64,000 nucleotides of DNA from Phaeobacter sp. 11ANDIMAR09 (lineage in GTDB: Bacteria > Pseudomonadota > Alphaproteobacteria > Rhodobacterales > Rhodobacteraceae): assembly GCF_001294455.1 (NCBI RefSeq), contig NZ_LIKT01000009.1, forward strand, positions 62,001 through 126,000, given 5' to 3'. Under the pieces are notes generated by a model. That model was not told the DNA's origin and made no database searches. It was given only the letters and a program-made list of their open reading frames with translations. Below are positions 15,897-25,286 of this stretch, in pieces. Within the stretch, counting starts at the first letter, position 1. Each line of letters opens with the position of its first letter. Made by a program: the position numbers and the translations under genes.

Positions 15897-16679
15897 ATGC
15901 GCATTCTCATTACCAATGACGACGGCATCAGTGCCCCCGGCCTTGTGGTGCTGGAACAGATCGCCCAGGAGCTTGCCGGGCCAACAGGCGAAGTCTGGAC
16001 CGTGGCCCCCGCCTTTGAACAATCCGGCGTAGGTCATTGCATCAGCTACACGCGCCCTTCCATGCTCAGCCAGCTGGGCCCCCGGCGCTATGCTGCCGAA
16101 GGCTCGCCCGCAGACTGCGTGTTGGCAGGCATTCACGTGGCGATGAAGGACCACCGCCCCGACCTGGTGCTCTCCGGCGTCAACAGAGGCAACAACTCCG
16201 CGGAAAACGCGCTCTACTCGGGCACCCTGGGCGGCGCGATGGAAGCCGCCTTGCAGGGCATCCCTGCCATGGCCCTGTCGCAATACTTTGGTCCCCATAA
16301 CAAGGACCTGGAGGATCCCTTTGAGGCCTCCGCCCGGCATGGCGCAGCCGTATTGCGCAAGATCCTCGCGGCGGATCCACAGGACCAGCAAGACTACCGG
16401 CTGTTTTACAATATCAACTTCCCTCCCGTACCCGCACAGGCCGTCAAAGGCACGCGGGTGGTGCGTCAGGGGTTTCGACGCGGCAGCCACTTTTCCGCAG
16501 AAGAGCAGCTCTCTCCCACAGGCCGACGCTATCTGTGGATCCGAGGCGGCGACCAACATGTCCAGACCGCGCCAGACTGTGATGCCAGCGTAAACCTGAA
16601 CGGCTATGTCTCGGTCACCCCCATGCGCGCGGATCTGACCGCCCATGACCTGCTTGATGGGTTCAAAGAAATCGAATGA
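15897..16679 (+). CDS. surE: 5'/3'-nucleotidase SurE
   Basis: 260 residues. Metal-dependent phosphatase acting on nucleoside monophosphates, important in stationary phase. The N-terminal [13 protein letters not shown] carries the metal-binding Asp pair (D8, D9), and [11 protein letters not shown] supplies the conserved Asn. Standard length. Overlaps pcm by 4 nt (ATGA), in the conserved surE-pcm-nlpD arrangement. Confidence 0.95.
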   Translation: MRILITNDDGISAPGLVVLEQIAQELAGPTGEVWTVAPAFEQSGVGHCISYTRPSMLSQLGPRRYAAEGSPADCVLAGIHVAMKDHRPDLVLSGVNRGNNSAENALYSGTLGGAMEAALQGIPAMALSQYFGPHNKDLEDPFEASARHGAAVLRKILAADPQDQQDYRLFYNINFPPVPAQAVKGTRVVRQGFRRGSHFSAEEQLSPTGRRYLWIRGGDQHVQTAPDCDASVNLNGYVSVTPMRADLTAHDLLDGFKEIE

Positions 16680-17323
16680 GCAGCCCCGACCCGGAAACAA
16701 AGATGCAGTTTTTGTTTGCCCTGCGCTCGCGCGGGGTGACTGACAGTCGCGTGCTGGAAGCCATGGAACAGATCGACCGTGGGCCTTTTGTGCGCGGCAT
16801 CTTTGCCGAGCGCGCCTATGACGATACGCCGCTGCCCATCGCCTGTGGCCAGACCATCTCGCAGCCCTCGGTGGTTGGATTGATGACCCAGGCGCTGCAA
16901 ATCTCGCCGCGGGATACGGTGCTAGAGGTCGGCACGGGCTCTGGCTATCAAGCCGCAATTCTGGCCAAGCTCGCGCGCCGGGTCTACACGATCGATCGCC
17001 ATGCTCGTTTGGTGCGCGAAGCCCGACAGATCTTTGATGCGCTGCAACTGCCAAATGTGACCTCTCTGGTGGGTGATGGCAGTTTTGGCCTGCCCGATCA
17101 GGCCCCCTTTGACCGTATCATCGTCACTGCCGCTGCCGAAGACCCCCCCGGTCCACTATTGGCACAGCTGAAACCTGGCGGCATCATGGTGGTGCCCGTG
17201 GGGCAGTCCGACGCGGTGCAGACTCTGATCCGGGTCCGCAAAAGCGACGATGGTCTCGATTATGACGAGCTGCGCCCAGTCCGGTTTGTTCCGCTACTGG
17301 AAGGTTTGGGAAAAGAAGCCTAA
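16676..17323 (+). CDS. pcm: protein-L-isoaspartate O-methyltransferase
   Basis: 215 residues. Uses SAM to methylate isoaspartyl residues in damaged proteins and so start their repair. The SAM-binding motif is [15 protein letters not shown] (about residues 82-96), followed by VYTIDR and the post-motif [12 protein letters not shown]; the characteristic N-terminal [13 protein letters not shown] is present. Co-transcribed with surE. Confidence 0.95.
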   Translation: MSSPDPETKMQFLFALRSRGVTDSRVLEAMEQIDRGPFVRGIFAERAYDDTPLPIACGQTISQPSVVGLMTQALQISPRDTVLEVGTGSGYQAAILAKLARRVYTIDRHARLVREARQIFDALQLPNVTSLVGDGSFGLPDQAPFDRIIVTAAAEDPPGPLLAQLKPGGIMVVPVGQSDAVQTLIRVRKSDDGLDYDELRPVRFVPLLEGLGKEA

Positions 17324-17458
17324 ATACAGGCAAAGCCGCGCCGATTGCACCTTAGGCTGCAAAAAATCATTGACCTGCACCGATACAGCGGCACAAGAGG
17401 CCTTAAGACCGGCACAGACCCGGCCGCTCGATAAAGCACGACAAGGAACGAGGACAGC

Positions 17459-18685
17459 ATGACAACAGGCAGCACCACCAGCAGATCCAGGCCTCGCCTG
17501 GCATCCGGCCGCACAGCGCTCACCACGCTGCCTCTGCTCGTCTTCCTGGCTGCTTGTGAGGGCCCACTGGACTATGATCTTCGCGGCCAGCTTGGTGGCT
17601 TCAACACCTCAGCTGCGGCGCAAAGCGCCACCACCAACCGCCCGGCGCCAGACGCGCGTGGCCTGATCACCTATCCCTCCTATCAGGTGGCAGTGGCAGA
17701 GCGCGGCGATACGGTGACGGATGTTGCCGCCCGCATTGGCCTGCCGGTGGGCGAGCTTGCCCGCTTCAACGGCATGCAACCAGCGGATCCCCTGCGCAAG
17801 GGGGAGGTCCTCGCCCTTCCCCGTCGCGCCCCTGACAGCCTGCCTGCCACTGAGGGCACGGCCACGCCCGGAGGGGTCGATATCGCCTCCCTGGCTGGCA
17901 ATGCCATTGATGCGGCACCGGCGACCTCCCCCAATCCAGGCTCCGTCACCACCACCGATCTGCAACCAACCGCACAGGACACCCCAGTCAGAGTTCAGGC
18001 CGGCCCTGAACCCCTACGCCACAAGGTCAAGCGCGGCGAAACCGCCTATACCATTTCCCGCCTCTACCAGGTTCCTGTCAAGTCACTGGCAGAATGGAAC
18101 GGATTGGGCAGCGATTTTGCCATCCGGGAAGGGCAGCACCTGCTGATCCCCCTCAAAGACCAGCAGCGCGCGCGCACCCCGGCTGCCGTGGCCACCACCG
18201 CCCCTGGTGAGGGCACGGTGACCCCTACTCCCCCCAGCGCCACCAAGCCGCTGCCTGAGGAAAACCTGCAGCCCGCCAATGTGGCCTCGGAAAACCTGCC
18301 AAGTGTTGAAGTGCCCGCCCCCAGTCGTGCAAGCCAGGCCGCCATGGCCTATCCGGTTCAGGGCAAGATCGTAAAAACCTATGCTAAGGGCCGCAATGAC
18401 GGCATCGACATTGCCGCCGCCCCTGGCGCGCCGGTGAAGGCAGCCGAAGCCGGCACTGTGGCCGCCATCACCAAGGATTCACAGAACATCCCGATCATCG
18501 TCATTCGCCATGATCCGCAATTGCTGACCATCTATGCCAATGTCGACAAGATCACTGTGAGCAAGGGCGATCGGGTAAAGCGCGGTCAGGTTATCGCCAA
18601 CCTGCACGAGACCGAGGGCGCCACCCTGCATTTTGAAGTGCGCGACGGCTATGACAGCCTCGATCCGCTGCCCTATCTGAACTGA
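17459..18685 (+). CDS. NlpD-like lipoprotein with LysM and degenerate M23 (LytM) domains
   Basis: 408 residues. A lipoprotein signal peptide ends at LAAC. Two LysM repeats follow (about 75-120 and 185-235: ERGDTVTDVAARIGLPVGE and KRGETAYTISRLYQVPVKS), then Pro/Ala-rich linkers and a C-terminal LytM domain from about 295. The usual HxGxD zinc motif is altered (GRNDGIDIA lacks the His), as in NlpD/EnvC-type activators that stimulate amidases rather than cutting peptidoglycan themselves. It follows surE-pcm after 135 nt, the classic context. Probably an envelope-division factor. Confidence 0.88.
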   Translation: MTTGSTTSRSRPRLASGRTALTTLPLLVFLAACEGPLDYDLRGQLGGFNTSAAAQSATTNRPAPDARGLITYPSYQVAVAERGDTVTDVAARIGLPVGELARFNGMQPADPLRKGEVLALPRRAPDSLPATEGTATPGGVDIASLAGNAIDAAPATSPNPGSVTTTDLQPTAQDTPVRVQAGPEPLRHKVKRGETAYTISRLYQVPVKSLAEWNGLGSDFAIREGQHLLIPLKDQQRARTPAAVATTAPGEGTVTPTPPSATKPLPEENLQPANVASENLPSVEVPAPSRASQAAMAYPVQGKIVKTYAKGRNDGIDIAAAPGAPVKAAEAGTVAAITKDSQNIPIIVIRHDPQLLTIYANVDKITVSKGDRVKRGQVIANLHETEGATLHFEVRDGYDSLDPLPYLN

Positions 18686-18736
18686 TCTGCCGCGCGGATA
18701 TCCCCGCCCTAGACAGGCACACAGTTTCCCAAGCCG

Positions 18737-18765
18737 GGGGGCACCCCTTTGCCCCCTTCTGCTTA
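18737..18765 (+). terminator. terminator after the nlpD-like gene
   Basis: GGGGGC-N8-GCCCCC followed by a pyrimidine-rich tail. Confidence 0.55.
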
Positions 18766-18791
18766 ATTTACGTCTCGGCCACTAGGCCACC

Positions 18792-19637
18792 CTAGCCTGC
18801 CAAAGAGACACCATGACGCCCTGCCAGGTCAGTGAAATACTGCCAAGCAACCCGTCCTGAACGCGCGCCGCGCGTGGCCTGCCATTCGATCGCTTCGGCG
18901 CGCAGGGTATCTGCATCAACCTCCACCCCATAGGCTTGGCAATATCCTGAAATCATTGATAGATATTCATCCTGATCGCAGGGATGAAAGCCCAGCCACA
19001 ACCCAAAGCGGTCCGACAGGGAGACCTTTTCTTCCACCGCTTCCGACGGGTTGATGGCGCTTGATCTCTCATTCTCGATCATGTCGCGTGGCATCAGGTG
19101 GCGCCGGTTCGAGGTCGCATAGAACACCACATTGTCCGGCCGCCCTTCGATCCCACCATCCAGCACCGCCTTCAGGCTTTTGTAGTGCTGATCATCATGG
19201 CTGAATGACAGATCATCGCAAAACAGAATGAACCGGTAGGGCGCTTCCCGCAGATGGTTCAACAAACGCGCCACCGACGGCAGATCTTCGCGCTGCAACT
19301 CCACCAGTTTCAAATCCGTATGATCCGGCAATAAGGCACCGTGGATCGCCTTGACCAGACTGGATTTCCCCATGCCCCGCGCGCCCCACAAGAGTGCATT
19401 ATTCGCCGCCTCACCGCGGGCAAAGCGCCGGGTGTTTTCCAGCAAGGTATCGCGCGAGCGTTCAATGCCGACCAGCAGATCCAGATCAACCCGGTTGACC
19501 TGCGCCACCGGTGCCAGATGATCCGGAGCGACATGCCAGACAAAAGCCGAAGCCGCAGCAAAATCCGGCGCGGCCAAGGGTGCCGGCGCAATGCGCTCCA
19601 GAGCCTGTGCAATGCGTGTCAGCGTCGTTTCATCCAT
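18792..19637 (-). CDS. DUF815-type AAA ATPase
   Basis: 281 residues. Walker A is LLWGARGMGKSSLVKA, Walker B LFCDDLSF, followed by sensor region VVFYATSNRRHLMPRD and a Lys/Glu stretch ending in LSDRFGLWLGFHPC, all characteristic of the DUF815 family of P-loop ATPases. Biological role unknown. The longer open frame (to 19871) runs through a dispersed repeat; ATG 19637 is preceded by GGGAGA and gives the usual start. Confidence 0.88.
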   Translation of the reverse strand: MDETTLTRIAQALERIAPAPLAAPDFAAASAFVWHVAPDHLAPVAQVNRVDLDLLVGIERSRDTLLENTRRFARGEAANNALLWGARGMGKSSLVKAIHGALLPDHTDLKLVELQREDLPSVARLLNHLREAPYRFILFCDDLSFSHDDQHYKSLKAVLDGGIEGRPDNVVFYATSNRRHLMPRDMIENERSSAINPSEAVEEKVSLSDRFGLWLGFHPCDQDEYLSMISGYCQAYGVEVDADTLRAEAIEWQATRGARSGRVAWQYFTDLAGRHGVSLAG

Positions 19638-19764
19638 TTCTGATCTCCCTCTATCCTTGCTGGTGTGAAAGCATTTTCCCTGCGCCACGACAAGTGGCTC
19701 TGCCCCCTCCGCCAAGTGAAGCCAAAGACTGTCCCCAAAGCGCCAGAAACCTGCAAATATCACC

Positions 19765-19823
19765 TTTCCCAAAATATTCCGGGGGTGAGCGCCCATAGGC
19801 GCGAGGGGGCAGAGCCCCCCAAG
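19765..19823 (-). repeat. dispersed hairpin repeat, single copy
   Basis: On the minus strand: GGGGGGCTCTGCCCCC, CTCGCGCC...GGCGCTCACCCCC, GGAATATTTTGGGAAAG. Nearly identical to the left half of the copy at 8384. Lies upstream of the DUF815 gene. Confidence 0.7.
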
Positions 19824-19832
19824 AGGACAAGG

Positions 19833-19862
19833 AAAAAGGCGCGCCTGAGATGGCGCGCCTTT
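19833..19862 (-). terminator. terminator of the tat operon
   Basis: Perfect stem AAAGGCGCGCC-TGAGAT-GGCGCGCCTTT; on the minus strand it is followed by TTTTTCC, just after tatC. Confidence 0.85.
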
Positions 19863-19883
19863 CAATGTCAAAGCAGATGCGGA

Positions 19884-20855
19884 TTACTTGCTGTCCTTGT
19901 CGTCTTCGGCGTCAAATTCAGCCATCAACGGATCGTCAGGATGCATCTGCATTTCATCCTCGTCGTCATAATAGCCCTCCGCCCGCAGCTTGGCTTCGCG
20001 TTTGACCTCAACCCGGCGCACCAGGAAAATCGAGATCTCATATAGGCCATAGACCACCACAAACAAAATCATCTGGGTGATCACATCCGGAGGTGTCACC
20101 AGGGCGGCCAGCACCAGGATGGCAACAACCGCATATTTACGCATCGCCCCCAATCCATCAGAGCTCACCAGCCCGGCCTTGCCCATCAAGGTCAGCAGCA
20201 CTGGCAGTTGAAAACACAGACCAAAGGCCATGATGAATTTCAGCGTGATATCCAGGCTTTCATTCACCTTCCCAAAAAAGGTGATTTTCACCCCATCCGT
20301 GCTGGCAGGCACCACGGCGGTTTCAACGCTGACGCCCTCTGGAGCGGATCCAGCCACCCCCTCTGCGGCCTGCGATATCAGGTTCGCAAAGATGGAACTG
20401 ACATCTGCAAAGCCCAGAAAGAACTGCATCGCCAAGGGCGTCACCACCAGCTGGGCAAAGGTTGCGCCAAGCAGGAACATGAACGGAGAAGCAATCAGAA
20501 AGGGAAAAAAGGCGCCTTTTTCCGTCTTGTAAAGACCCGGAGCCACAAAGCGCCAGAGTTGGTAGCCAATCACCGGAAAGGACAGCGCAAAGCCAAACAC
20601 CATGGAAATCCGAAACAGCGTGAACAGATATTCCTGCGGCGAAGTATATTGCAGCGTCGGCGAGGGATCCCCCAGCGCCCGCAGGGTTTCCTCGATCGGC
20701 TGGACCAGGAATTGCAGGATCGGTTCGGCCACAACAAAGGCCAGAATGACCCCCACAGCAAAGGCCATCACTGAACGGATCAACCGGGTCCGCAGTTCGG
20801 CCAGGTGTTCAATCAGCGGGGCGGTTGACTCTTCAACCTCTTCGCTTTGGCTCAT
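19884..20855 (-). CDS. tatC: twin-arginine translocase subunit TatC
   Basis: 323 residues, longer than the usual ~250 because of an added periplasmic-loop segment (about residues 150-195, Gly/Ser/Val-rich) and an acidic C-terminal tail. Six membrane segments; the N-terminal [17 protein letters not shown] is the cytoplasmic signal-receptor motif of TatC. It forms the receptor of the Tat pathway, which exports folded proteins carrying twin-arginine signals. Overlaps tatB by 4 nt. Confidence 0.95.
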   Translation of the reverse strand: MSQSEEVEESTAPLIEHLAELRTRLIRSVMAFAVGVILAFVVAEPILQFLVQPIEETLRALGDPSPTLQYTSPQEYLFTLFRISMVFGFALSFPVIGYQLWRFVAPGLYKTEKGAFFPFLIASPFMFLLGATFAQLVVTPLAMQFFLGFADVSSIFANLISQAAEGVAGSAPEGVSVETAVVPASTDGVKITFFGKVNESLDITLKFIMAFGLCFQLPVLLTLMGKAGLVSSDGLGAMRKYAVVAILVLAALVTPPDVITQMILFVVVYGLYEISIFLVRRVEVKREAKLRAEGYYDDEDEMQMHPDDPLMAEFDAEDDKDSK

Positions 20856-21382
20856 GTCTTGGCCTCACTTCCCTCAGATGGTGCCACGGCTGGCTCGGCG
20901 CTGCTTGGCTGTTCCGGAGCCACATCAGCGGCGGCTTCCGCTGCCTCGGCATGAGCCAGAGCTTCCTGTGCCTCGCGGGCCTTGCGTTCTGCAGCGGCCC
21001 GCGCCGTTGCGGCCTGGATTTTCTTCGCCTCCAAAGCGCGGTCCACCGCCATTTTCCCGGTCTCACTGCCAGGTTTAAAGGCAGTCGGGTCGATGGATTT
21101 GGTCGGATCAATGGATTTTGCCATCTCCTGCGCCGCCTCTTTCACCCCATCCATGGCCGTTCCAACCGGATTCGTCGCCGCTTTCAGCCCCTTGGCCACG
21201 TCCCGCACGCCGCTTTCGTCAGCGGCCTCGTTCATCGCCGAGCTGAATTCCCGCGCCATCCCCTTGGCCTTGCCCACAAACCTACCGACGTTGCGAAACA
21301 TCACCGGCAGATCCTTGGGTCCGACGACAATCAGCGCCACAACGCCAATCACCATTAGTTCGGTCAACCCAAGATCAAACAT
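20852..21382 (-). CDS. tatB: Sec-independent translocase protein TatB
   Basis: 176 residues. N-terminal membrane helix [20 protein letters not shown] with the conserved Glu, then [23 protein letters not shown] amphipathic helix, then a charged and Ala-rich tail. TatB partners TatC in signal recognition. Six nt separate it from tatA. Confidence 0.93.
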   Translation of the reverse strand: MFDLGLTELMVIGVVALIVVGPKDLPVMFRNVGRFVGKAKGMAREFSSAMNEAADESGVRDVAKGLKAATNPVGTAMDGVKEAAQEMAKSIDPTKSIDPTAFKPGSETGKMAVDRALEAKKIQAATARAAAERKAREAQEALAHAEAAEAAADVAPEQPSSAEPAVAPSEGSEAKT

Positions 21383-21388
21383 CGGCGC

Positions 21389-21604
21389 TTACGCCTTGTC
21401 TTTGTCGGCTTCGGGGGTCACGTCCTTCGCCACCTCAGAGGCCTCCTGCTCCAGCTCTGCGGAGCCTTCATTGACGCCCTTTTTAAACGAGGTGATGCCT
21501 TTACCAACTTCGCCCATGAGCGAGCTGATCTTGCCGCGACCAAAGAGCACCAGAACCACAACAGCGATGAGCAGCAGGCCGGGAAGGCCGATATTGTTGA
21601 GCAT
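21389..21604 (-). CDS. tatA: Sec-independent translocase protein TatA
   Basis: 71 residues. Short N-terminal membrane helix ([17 protein letters not shown]), the [17 protein letters not shown] hinge and amphipathic helix, and a charged tail. It multimerises to form the Tat pore. First gene of tatABC, preceded by the Shine-Dalgarno AAGGAGAAA. Confidence 0.94.
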   Translation of the reverse strand: MLNNIGLPGLLLIAVVVLVLFGRGKISSLMGEVGKGITSFKKGVNEGSAELEQEASEVAKDVTPEADKDKA

Positions 21605-21761
21605 GTGAATTTCTCCTTCACTTTGCCAATGCGCAATGCATCAGCTCACTATTTCTCTGACCACTGGTTTTACGCAGCTCAGATATCAGAGCAAAGAGCC
21701 CGCAGGGCTTTTGCCCCCTGCACGCGCGGCAAAAACAGGTTTTTTCGACAGCATCTGCAGG

Positions 21762-21785
21762 CAACTGACAGGTTTGTGTCAGTTG
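21762..21785. promoter_or_regulatory. 24-bp perfect palindrome upstream of the ABM-fold gene; candidate operator
   Basis: CAACTGACA-GGTTTG-TGTCAGTTG, two exact 9-bp arms, 40 nt before the ATG at 21826. CTGACA could serve as a -35 element, so a protein bound here would control the promoter. The WYL regulator encoded just downstream is the obvious candidate. Confidence 0.6.
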
Positions 21786-21825
21786 AGCCTTGTTACAGAA
21801 CCTCATCAACCAAAAGGAGCTTGAT

Positions 21826-22137
21826 ATGACGCAACAGGTCGCAGAAACCGTAACTTTCACCCTGAACCCCGGCGTTTCAACCGAGGAGTTCGTCCAGCTG
21901 AGCAAGGCGAGCGAAGCCTTTGTACGCGCCAACCCTGGATTCATCTTTCGCCGCCTCAGCTGTGGCAGTGATGGATCCTGGACCGATACAGTCATCTGGA
22001 AAGACATGGAAACCGCATTGGAAGTGGCTGAGACCTTTGCCCAGCAGGAGTTCGCGCCGGCGCTAATGGCCGTCATGGCCCCTGACAGCGTCTCCATCCG
22101 CCATGAGACCATTCACTGGACCATGGCGCCCAGCTGA
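21826..22137 (+). CDS. small protein of the antibiotic biosynthesis monooxygenase (ABM) type
   Basis: 103 residues. A dimeric alpha/beta-barrel pattern is visible: VTFTLNPGVSTEEFVQLSKA, then NPGFIFRRLSCGSDGSWTDTVIWKDMETALEVAE, and a final beta strand SIRHETIHW. Proteins of this type are ferredoxin-fold dimers, some being heme-degrading or quinol monooxygenases and many of unknown role. ATG 21826 is preceded by AAAAGGAGC. Adjacent WYL regulator and operator-like palindrome suggest dedicated regulation. Confidence 0.7.
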   Translation: MTQQVAETVTFTLNPGVSTEEFVQLSKASEAFVRANPGFIFRRLSCGSDGSWTDTVIWKDMETALEVAETFAQQEFAPALMAVMAPDSVSIRHETIHWTMAPS

Positions 22138-22157
22138 TCCGCACCCAAATGACAGCT

Positions 22158-22188
22158 GTGGGGGCCGCCGTCTTGACGCGGCCCCCAC
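22158..22188. terminator. strong hairpin between the ABM-fold gene and the WYL regulator
   Basis: Perfect 11-bp stem GTGGGGGCCGC / GCGGCCCCCAC with a 9-nt loop, but no T tract. It ends 21 nt before the regulator ATG, so it may be an attenuator or mRNA-stabilising stem rather than a full terminator. Confidence 0.5.
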
Positions 22189-22209
22189 CTCTGCGCCAAG
22201 GGTATTCCC

Positions 22210-22896
22210 ATGCGCCGAACCGACCGCCTTTTTGAAATCATTCAGATCCTGCGGGATGGAAAACTCCATCTCGCCCGGGACATAGCCGCGCGGCTCGAGG
22301 TCTCCACCCGCACCATCTACCGCGACATGGATACGCTGGTGGCCTCAGGCGTGCCGGTCGAGGGCGAGCGCGGGGTTGGTTATCTGGTACGCGAACAAAT
22401 CACCCTGCCGCCGCTCACCCTCACCCCCGAAGAGCTGGAGGCGCTGAACCTGGGCATGGCCATTGTCGCTGAGGCAGCTGATGCGGACCTGAAATCCGCC
22501 GCCCAATCATTGGCGGCCAAGGTTGATGCCGTCCTGCCCACCGAGATCATCGCCGAGGCTGATGCCTGGAAGTTTGCCGTCTACCCCTTTGCCGATGTAG
22601 CCCGTGGTTTTGCCCATATGCCGACCCTGCGCGCCGCGATCAAATCCCGGCAAAAGCTGGCCCTGCGCTACCGTCGCCTTGATGGCACCCTGACGGATCG
22701 CACCATTCGCCCCCTGCATATGGAGTATTGGGGGCGCGTCTGGACCCTTACAGCCTGGTGCGAAACGCGCGGTGATTTCCGCGTCTTTCGCGTTGACCTA
22801 ATCGAAGAAGTGCGCGCCCTACCGGAATTGTTCCTGGATGAACCTGGCAAGACCCTTGCAGATTACGACCCACATCGGGACAAGAGCCAGAGCTAA
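22210..22896 (+). CDS. YafY-type HTH and WYL-domain transcriptional regulator
   Basis: 228 residues. An N-terminal winged helix (RTDRLFEIIQILRDG, ARDIAARLEVSTRTIYRDMD, recognition helix about 27-45) is followed by the WYL domain (KLALRYRRLDG, RTIRPLHMEYWGRVWTLTAW). WYL domains sense small ligands or nucleic acids. Probably regulates its own locus, including the ABM-fold gene upstream. It converges with an ABC ATPase gene 22 nt downstream. Confidence 0.88.
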   Translation: MRRTDRLFEIIQILRDGKLHLARDIAARLEVSTRTIYRDMDTLVASGVPVEGERGVGYLVREQITLPPLTLTPEELEALNLGMAIVAEAADADLKSAAQSLAAKVDAVLPTEIIAEADAWKFAVYPFADVARGFAHMPTLRAAIKSRQKLALRYRRLDGTLTDRTIRPLHMEYWGRVWTLTAWCETRGDFRVFRVDLIEEVRALPELFLDEPGKTLADYDPHRDKSQS

Positions 22897-22918
22897 GAGG
22901 CGGCAAAAGGGGCCGGGA

Positions 22919-24019
22919 TCAGGCCGGGAAGACAAAGCAGCGATTGCGCGGCACGGTCAGCCACATCACCCGCCCCACTTCGGGCAGGAAGACCCGTGGC
23001 ACTGTCACCTTGAGGACCGATGCGTCGTAATCCATCTGGAATTCCACCAGGCTCTCGTGCCCCAGATAGCGCGCCCGTTTTACCACCGCGCGGGCGGGCA
23101 CACCATCCGTCGCCGTTGGCAGCGGCCCCTTGCCAGCGCGATCAAAATCGATCCGCACATGCTGCGGGCGAAAGACGATATCCACATCAGTGCGATCGGG
23201 GATGCCAGGTGCCAAAAACTGGCCAAAGGGGGTTTCCGCCAAAGCGCCGTTAACCTGCGATTTCAAAACGTTGATATCACTAAAAAACGCCACCGATGCC
23301 TTGTCATTGGGGCGGGTGTAGACGTTGTAAGGCGCGCCCTGCTGGACAATCTTGCCACCGCGCATCAGCGCGATTTCATCCGCCATCCGCATGGCTTCTT
23401 CCGGCTCATGGGTCACCAAAAGAACGGCGGCATCTTCTTCCTTGAGCAGGGTCAGAGTCTCGTCGCGAATGCCATCGCGCAGCCGGTTGTCAAGGCCCGA
23501 GAAGGGTTCATCCATCAGCATGATGCGCGGGCGCGGCGCCAGGGCCCGCGCCAGGGCCACCCGCTGTTGCTCGCCGCCTGACAATTGGTGGGGGAATTCG
23601 TCAATAAAACGCGTCAGCGAAACCTTCTGCAGCAGCTCTTCCACCCGGGCGCGTTTTTCTTCCTTGCTGCCCTTGAGGCCAAAGGCAACATTGTCGGCAA
23701 CACTCAGATGCGGGAACAGGGCAAAGTCCTGAAACATCAGCCCGATCTCGCGCCGCTCCGGCGGCACCCGAAACACTGTGTCGCAGATCAGCTTGCCATC
23801 GACATAGATCTCGCCGCTGTCCTGCATTTCGACGCCGGCAATCATCCGCAGGGTGGTGGATTTGCCGCAGCCCGAAGGCCCCAGCAGGCAGGTCACCTGC
23901 CCCGCCTGGATCTGCAAAGACACATCATCCACCACCGCGCGACCGTCGAAATAACGGTGGATATTGCGGATTTCGAGCCGCGGCACCGGCGCGCTGATCT
24001 GGGGGGTCTCTGTGCTCAT
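22919..24019 (-). CDS. ABC transporter ATP-binding protein, Fbp/Pot type
   Basis: 366 residues. Walker A GPSGCGKST at 47-55, signature LSGGEQQRVALARAL, Walker B ILMDEPFSGLD, switch His in LLVTHEPEEAM, plus a C-terminal TOBE-like regulatory domain (from about 255). Such ATPases power import of iron(III), polyamines or similar ligands. No permease or binding-protein gene is adjacent, so the transporter it serves cannot be named. Followed upstream, after 76 nt, by arsM on the same strand. Confidence 0.85.
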   Translation of the reverse strand: MSTETPQISAPVPRLEIRNIHRYFDGRAVVDDVSLQIQAGQVTCLLGPSGCGKSTTLRMIAGVEMQDSGEIYVDGKLICDTVFRVPPERREIGLMFQDFALFPHLSVADNVAFGLKGSKEEKRARVEELLQKVSLTRFIDEFPHQLSGGEQQRVALARALAPRPRIMLMDEPFSGLDNRLRDGIRDETLTLLKEEDAAVLLVTHEPEEAMRMADEIALMRGGKIVQQGAPYNVYTRPNDKASVAFFSDINVLKSQVNGALAETPFGQFLAPGIPDRTDVDIVFRPQHVRIDFDRAGKGPLPTATDGVPARAVVKRARYLGHESLVEFQMDYDASVLKVTVPRVFLPEVGRVMWLTVPRNRCFVFPA

Positions 24020-24095
24020 TTGGCCTCGCAGTATTTCCGACCAAAAAAATCGGTTTCAGCCGGAAATAACAACCCCCTTGCCGCCGCGCAAGTCC

Positions 24096-25145
24096 TCAGC
24101 AGCAGCCCCCTGGCGCGCCATCTTCCTGCAGACCATTAAAGGGGGAGTTGCCGCCGCATCCGGCAAAGATGCCATAGTGGGTAGAGAAATCGCCGATAAA
24201 GTCAAAATGCGGCGCCAGGCGGGTGTCCTGCAGCATCATCCAGGTATTGCCACAGACCGGAAAGACCTTACCAGCCTCGATCACGTGGTGATCATCCAGC
24301 ACCAGGGCATGGGGCGCATGGGGGATTGTGCCCTTGTAGATCACCGCCTGACCGTAGTCTTCGCAGTCACTTTCCAGAGCAGGTAGCTTGAACAGACGAT
24401 AGGTGGCCGACAGGAATTTGAGCGGCGCTACGCGAGCCTCCAGCTTGGGGTTTTCAATGGTGAGCGGGCGCGCGGTCACCATGCGCGGATCCTTAAACCC
24501 GGCGCCCTTGGCCAGGGTCAGGAAATCATTCCAATACAAAGCCCCCGACAGGCATTCACCATAGAGCACCTCGTCCTTGGCCATGGCTTCGGGCACCCGG
24601 CGGTCGCCATAGACATCCGAGAAATACATCTCGCCGCCCTCTTTCAGCAAATCATATGCGCCTCGCAGCACGGCTGCCTTGTCAGTGGCCAGATTGATGA
24701 CGCAGTTGGAGACGATGATATCAAAGGAACCAGGCTCCAGATCCAATTCGTCCAGCTTTTCGATGAAACCGTGATGAAATTCGACGTTTGAGGTTTCATG
24801 GCCAAAGGCCTGCGCATGGAACTCCTGATGGCGACGGGCCACCTCCAGCTGCGCAGGTGTCATATCGACGCCCACGACCCGCCCCTTTGGCCCGACCATC
24901 TGGGACAGCGCGTAGACATCACGCCCCGCACCACAGCCCAGATCCAGAATACGCGCCCCCTCCAGCGCCTCCGGAGCTATCAAGCCGCAGCCGTAGTAGC
25001 GCATCAGCACCTCGTCGTGGATCTGCGACAGCACCGCCTTGACGTGATCGGGGATATCATCGGGCGTACAGCAGGCATTGGTCTGCAGGTCGTCGCTGCC
25101 CTGAAGCACTTCTCCATAGTAGTTTTGGACGGATTCATGGGACAT
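24096..25145 (-). CDS. arsM: arsenite S-adenosylmethyltransferase
   Basis: 349 residues. SAM-binding motif ILDLGCGAGRDVYAL (about 67-80). The cysteine contexts expected for arsenic binding are present: NACCTPDD (C25, C26), SNCVIN and GECLSG. It methylates arsenite to mono- and dimethylated or volatile species as detoxification. ATG 25145 is preceded by an AGGAGAAG Shine-Dalgarno; the longer frame to 25241 lacks support. No arsR, arsB or arsC lies nearby. The C-terminus ends Gly-Gly-Cys-Cys. Confidence 0.9.
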   Translation of the reverse strand: MSHESVQNYYGEVLQGSDDLQTNACCTPDDIPDHVKAVLSQIHDEVLMRYYGCGLIAPEALEGARILDLGCGAGRDVYALSQMVGPKGRVVGVDMTPAQLEVARRHQEFHAQAFGHETSNVEFHHGFIEKLDELDLEPGSFDIIVSNCVINLATDKAAVLRGAYDLLKEGGEMYFSDVYGDRRVPEAMAKDEVLYGECLSGALYWNDFLTLAKGAGFKDPRMVTARPLTIENPKLEARVAPLKFLSATYRLFKLPALESDCEDYGQAVIYKGTIPHAPHALVLDDHHVIEAGKVFPVCGNTWMMLQDTRLAPHFDFIGDFSTHYGIFAGCGGNSPFNGLQEDGAPGGCC

Positions 25146-25209
25146 GGCTGCGCTTCTCCTAAGTGGTAGCTTGATGAAATCGGCTCTGGCCGCAACGCAG
25201 AACCCGAGA

Positions 25210-25229
25210 ACCGGGCTACCCTGCCCGGT
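25210..25229. promoter_or_regulatory. inverted repeat upstream of arsM
   Basis: ACCGGGC-TACCCT-GCCCGGT, perfect 7-bp arms, 65 nt upstream of the arsM start. It may be an operator or the terminator of the upstream gene; there is no T tract on either side. Confidence 0.35.
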
Positions 25230-25286
25230 CTGTATGGACAAGCCTACATGGCTTACGCTGACAAAGCTGTGACAAGACGGCGCGTA

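Noticed and set aside
15693-17054. 453-codon minus-strand frame opposite surE and pcm
   Set aside because: Low-complexity, no domain, and opposite two unmistakable genes.
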